This document shows positions 62,859 through 64,000 of a stretch of DNA of 64,000 nt, one piece after another. The DNA is from Agrypnia vestita (Eukaryota; Arthropoda; Insecta; Trichoptera; Phryganeidae). The notes below the pieces were generated by a model. It worked only from the letters and a program-made list of their open reading frames with translations. It made no database searches and was not told where the DNA came from. The translations under genes were made by a program, and so were the position numbers. Location of the stretch: the NCBI GenBank assembly GCA_016648135.1, contig JADDOH010016773.1:1-64000 (forward strand), in the 5' to 3' direction. Numbering within the stretch: position 1 is the stretch's first letter; every line of letters starts with the position of its first letter.

Positions 62859-63182
62859 TACCGAGGCAAGACAAGCGATACGCAATGGAATTCTGGTGCC
62901 AATACTAATGCATGGAAGTGAAGCCTGGGGCTGGCATAAAAATAAAGAAAGTAAACTGAATACATTAGAAATAAGATCACTTGGGGGCAGTTGTTTAATC
63001 AGGCGTAAGAGTAATAGTTAAGAAAAAATCATAGATTTTTGCGTTAAAATCTATGCTTTTTGCTTAACTCTTATTCTAACTTCTGATGAACAGGACCTTA
63101 GACGCATGTGTAATACATTCATTTATGGTAGAGTAAAAAATGATCAAATTAGGAAAAAATGTAAAGCAGATCAACCCTCATT
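62859..63182 (+). pseudogene. LINE-C ORF2 remnant, copy 8, split by a MITE
   Basis: It reads AIRNGILVPILMHGSEAWGW, HKNKESKLNTLEIRSL, then after about 105 bp of foreign sequence DLRRMCNTFIYGRVKNDQIR and KKCKAD. This gives the order around the LRRMC block with the insertion inside it. Confidence 0.8.
62990..63098. mobile_element. Small MITE D-like insertion in LINE-C
   Basis: A foldback of about 105 bp: AGAGTAATAGTTAAG and CTTAACTCTTATTCT at the flanks of an inner ATCATAGATTTTTGCG / AAAATCTATGCTTTTT pair like the core of MITE D. It lies exactly where LINE-C is interrupted. Confidence 0.65.
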
Positions 63183-63526
63183 GCTTTTAATATCTTTGAA
63201 CTTCCCAGAAACAATACCCTGTAAAATGTTTAGCGCGTTCGATACAGAACCGGTGTAGACGTAAAATTGCCGACCGGCGTTGAACTCACAAAAAATATGC
63301 TTCACGTTGAAAAATATCAATAAAATTTGTTGCACTAACGAAAAACAACAAAGTATCATACATTGGATCTCGACGCTCGGTAATAAGACAAACCCGGTTT
63401 GCGCGAGGTATTTCCTTGAGCGTTGCTTCATACGTAGGTACTATGGGCATATGTGTATCATGCTTACGTGGATATACCTGCATACGTACTTATGGGTACG
63501 ATCAAATAATTTATTTGTTACATACA
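63183..63526. other. No gene recognised
   Basis: Overlapping short ORFs on both strands (65-98 residues) have no family signature. Moderate base composition. Confidence 0.4.
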
Positions 63527-63740
63527 GCGTGTCTCATTGCTAGTAGCAAAAACTTAACGAGTCGAAAATGTTCAAGCAATCACGACCACATCAATAGTTA
63601 TGGGGATATGCAATATCAAAGTTTGCATTTTTTTTTCAATATTTCTAGCTTATTTTTGCAAAAAGTTGAACTATCGTTATTCATTCAATTCAATACAACT
63701 CAAATAAAATGACAAAAAACTTGTCAAAAAATTTACTTTA
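63527..63740 (+). repeat. Repeat Y, copy 3
   Basis: It contains TACAGCGTGTCTCATTGC, ACGAGTCGAAAATGTTCAAG, ACATCAATAGTTATGGGGAT and TTTCAATATTTCTAGCTTAT in the order seen at 31.6 kb. Confidence 0.55.
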
Positions 63741-63814
63741 AATTTTTACAAAGGTTTTATCATTTTATTCGAATTTATCAAATATTTTCTTGCGTTTTTT
63801 TTAAGGACGTGAGG

Positions 63815-64000
63815 GACAGCAAGTACTCTCTTGTGGTAGAGAAAGTCCAAAATAAGTTTCTGAGCTATCTCTACATGAGAGAGTACGGGCATTGTCCTTG
63901 GCTTTACCCAACCGAGTTCCTCCAGGGTATGCTTGGCTACAATAGTTAAGAGACTAGAAGAAATGTGTATCTGATTACGCATTTTTATCGATTGTTGCGC
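63815..64000 (+). pseudogene. LINE-F (Jockey-like) ORF2 C-terminus, copy 2, cut by window end
   Basis: It reads AKYSLVVEKVQNKFLSYLYM, REYGHCPWLYPTEFLQGMLG, YNS then a stop, ETRRNVYLITHFYRLLR. It keeps WLYPTEF where the copy at 41.6 kb has a stop, but has a new stop after YNS. It continues past the window. Confidence 0.85.

Overview
This window reads as intergenic or intronic DNA from an insect nuclear genome. It is AT-rich, has no bacterial gene density, carries insect-type transposons, and is littered with broken reverse-transcriptase tails, MITEs, SINE-like repeats and long foldbacks. Moth or butterfly is my best guess: TAGGTA-rich filler at 47.9-53.5 kb, Helitron ends closing in a GC hairpin plus CTAG, and cecropia-like mariners fit Lepidoptera. 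That is inference only. No host protein-coding gene can be recognised.

Layout. 0-8.5 kb: nested LINE tails, then a block of MITEs and foldbacks inserted into one another, then two LINE-C tails with (GTTA)n ends. 9.9-12.3 kb: a PIF/Harbinger-like element with a broken MADF domain and two related LTR copies. 12.9-21.7 kb: SINE, LINE remnants, unidentified coding-like fragments, a GC-rich patch, a Helitron-like element packed with heat-shock elements, and a 270-bp foldback. 22-27.5 kb: mariner copy 1, an LTR-type promoter, an irritans-like mariner split by a LINE, and the first tRNA-like foldback. 28-33.5 kb: hammerhead-like motifs, LTRs, a non-autonomous hAT element and the second tRNA-like foldback. 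34-37.6 kb: a 473-bp tandem duplication with hammerhead-like cores and a solo LTR inside a LINE. 38-47.9 kb: more dispersed repeats, mariner copy 2, LINE remnants. 48-53.9 kb: MITEs, LINE and Helitron ends. 53.9-54.8 kb: a CpG-rich segment ending in a consensus splice donor, the only good candidate for a host promoter and first exon. 55.4-57.4 kb: a satellite of 62-bp units. 57.5-64 kb: LINE, MITE and SINE remnants.

The elements do not form a pathway; what they record is an order of insertion. Several insertions can be timed from target-site duplications (LINE into LINE at 766-1345, LINE into mariner at 25608-26291, solo LTR into LINE at 36592-37228, MITE into an older repeat at 6134-6673). 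The most unusual signals are the recurrent CTGANGA-stem-GAAAC hammerhead-like motifs, the inverted tRNA-like units, and heat-shock-element arrays in a Helitron-like element and in LTR promoters.
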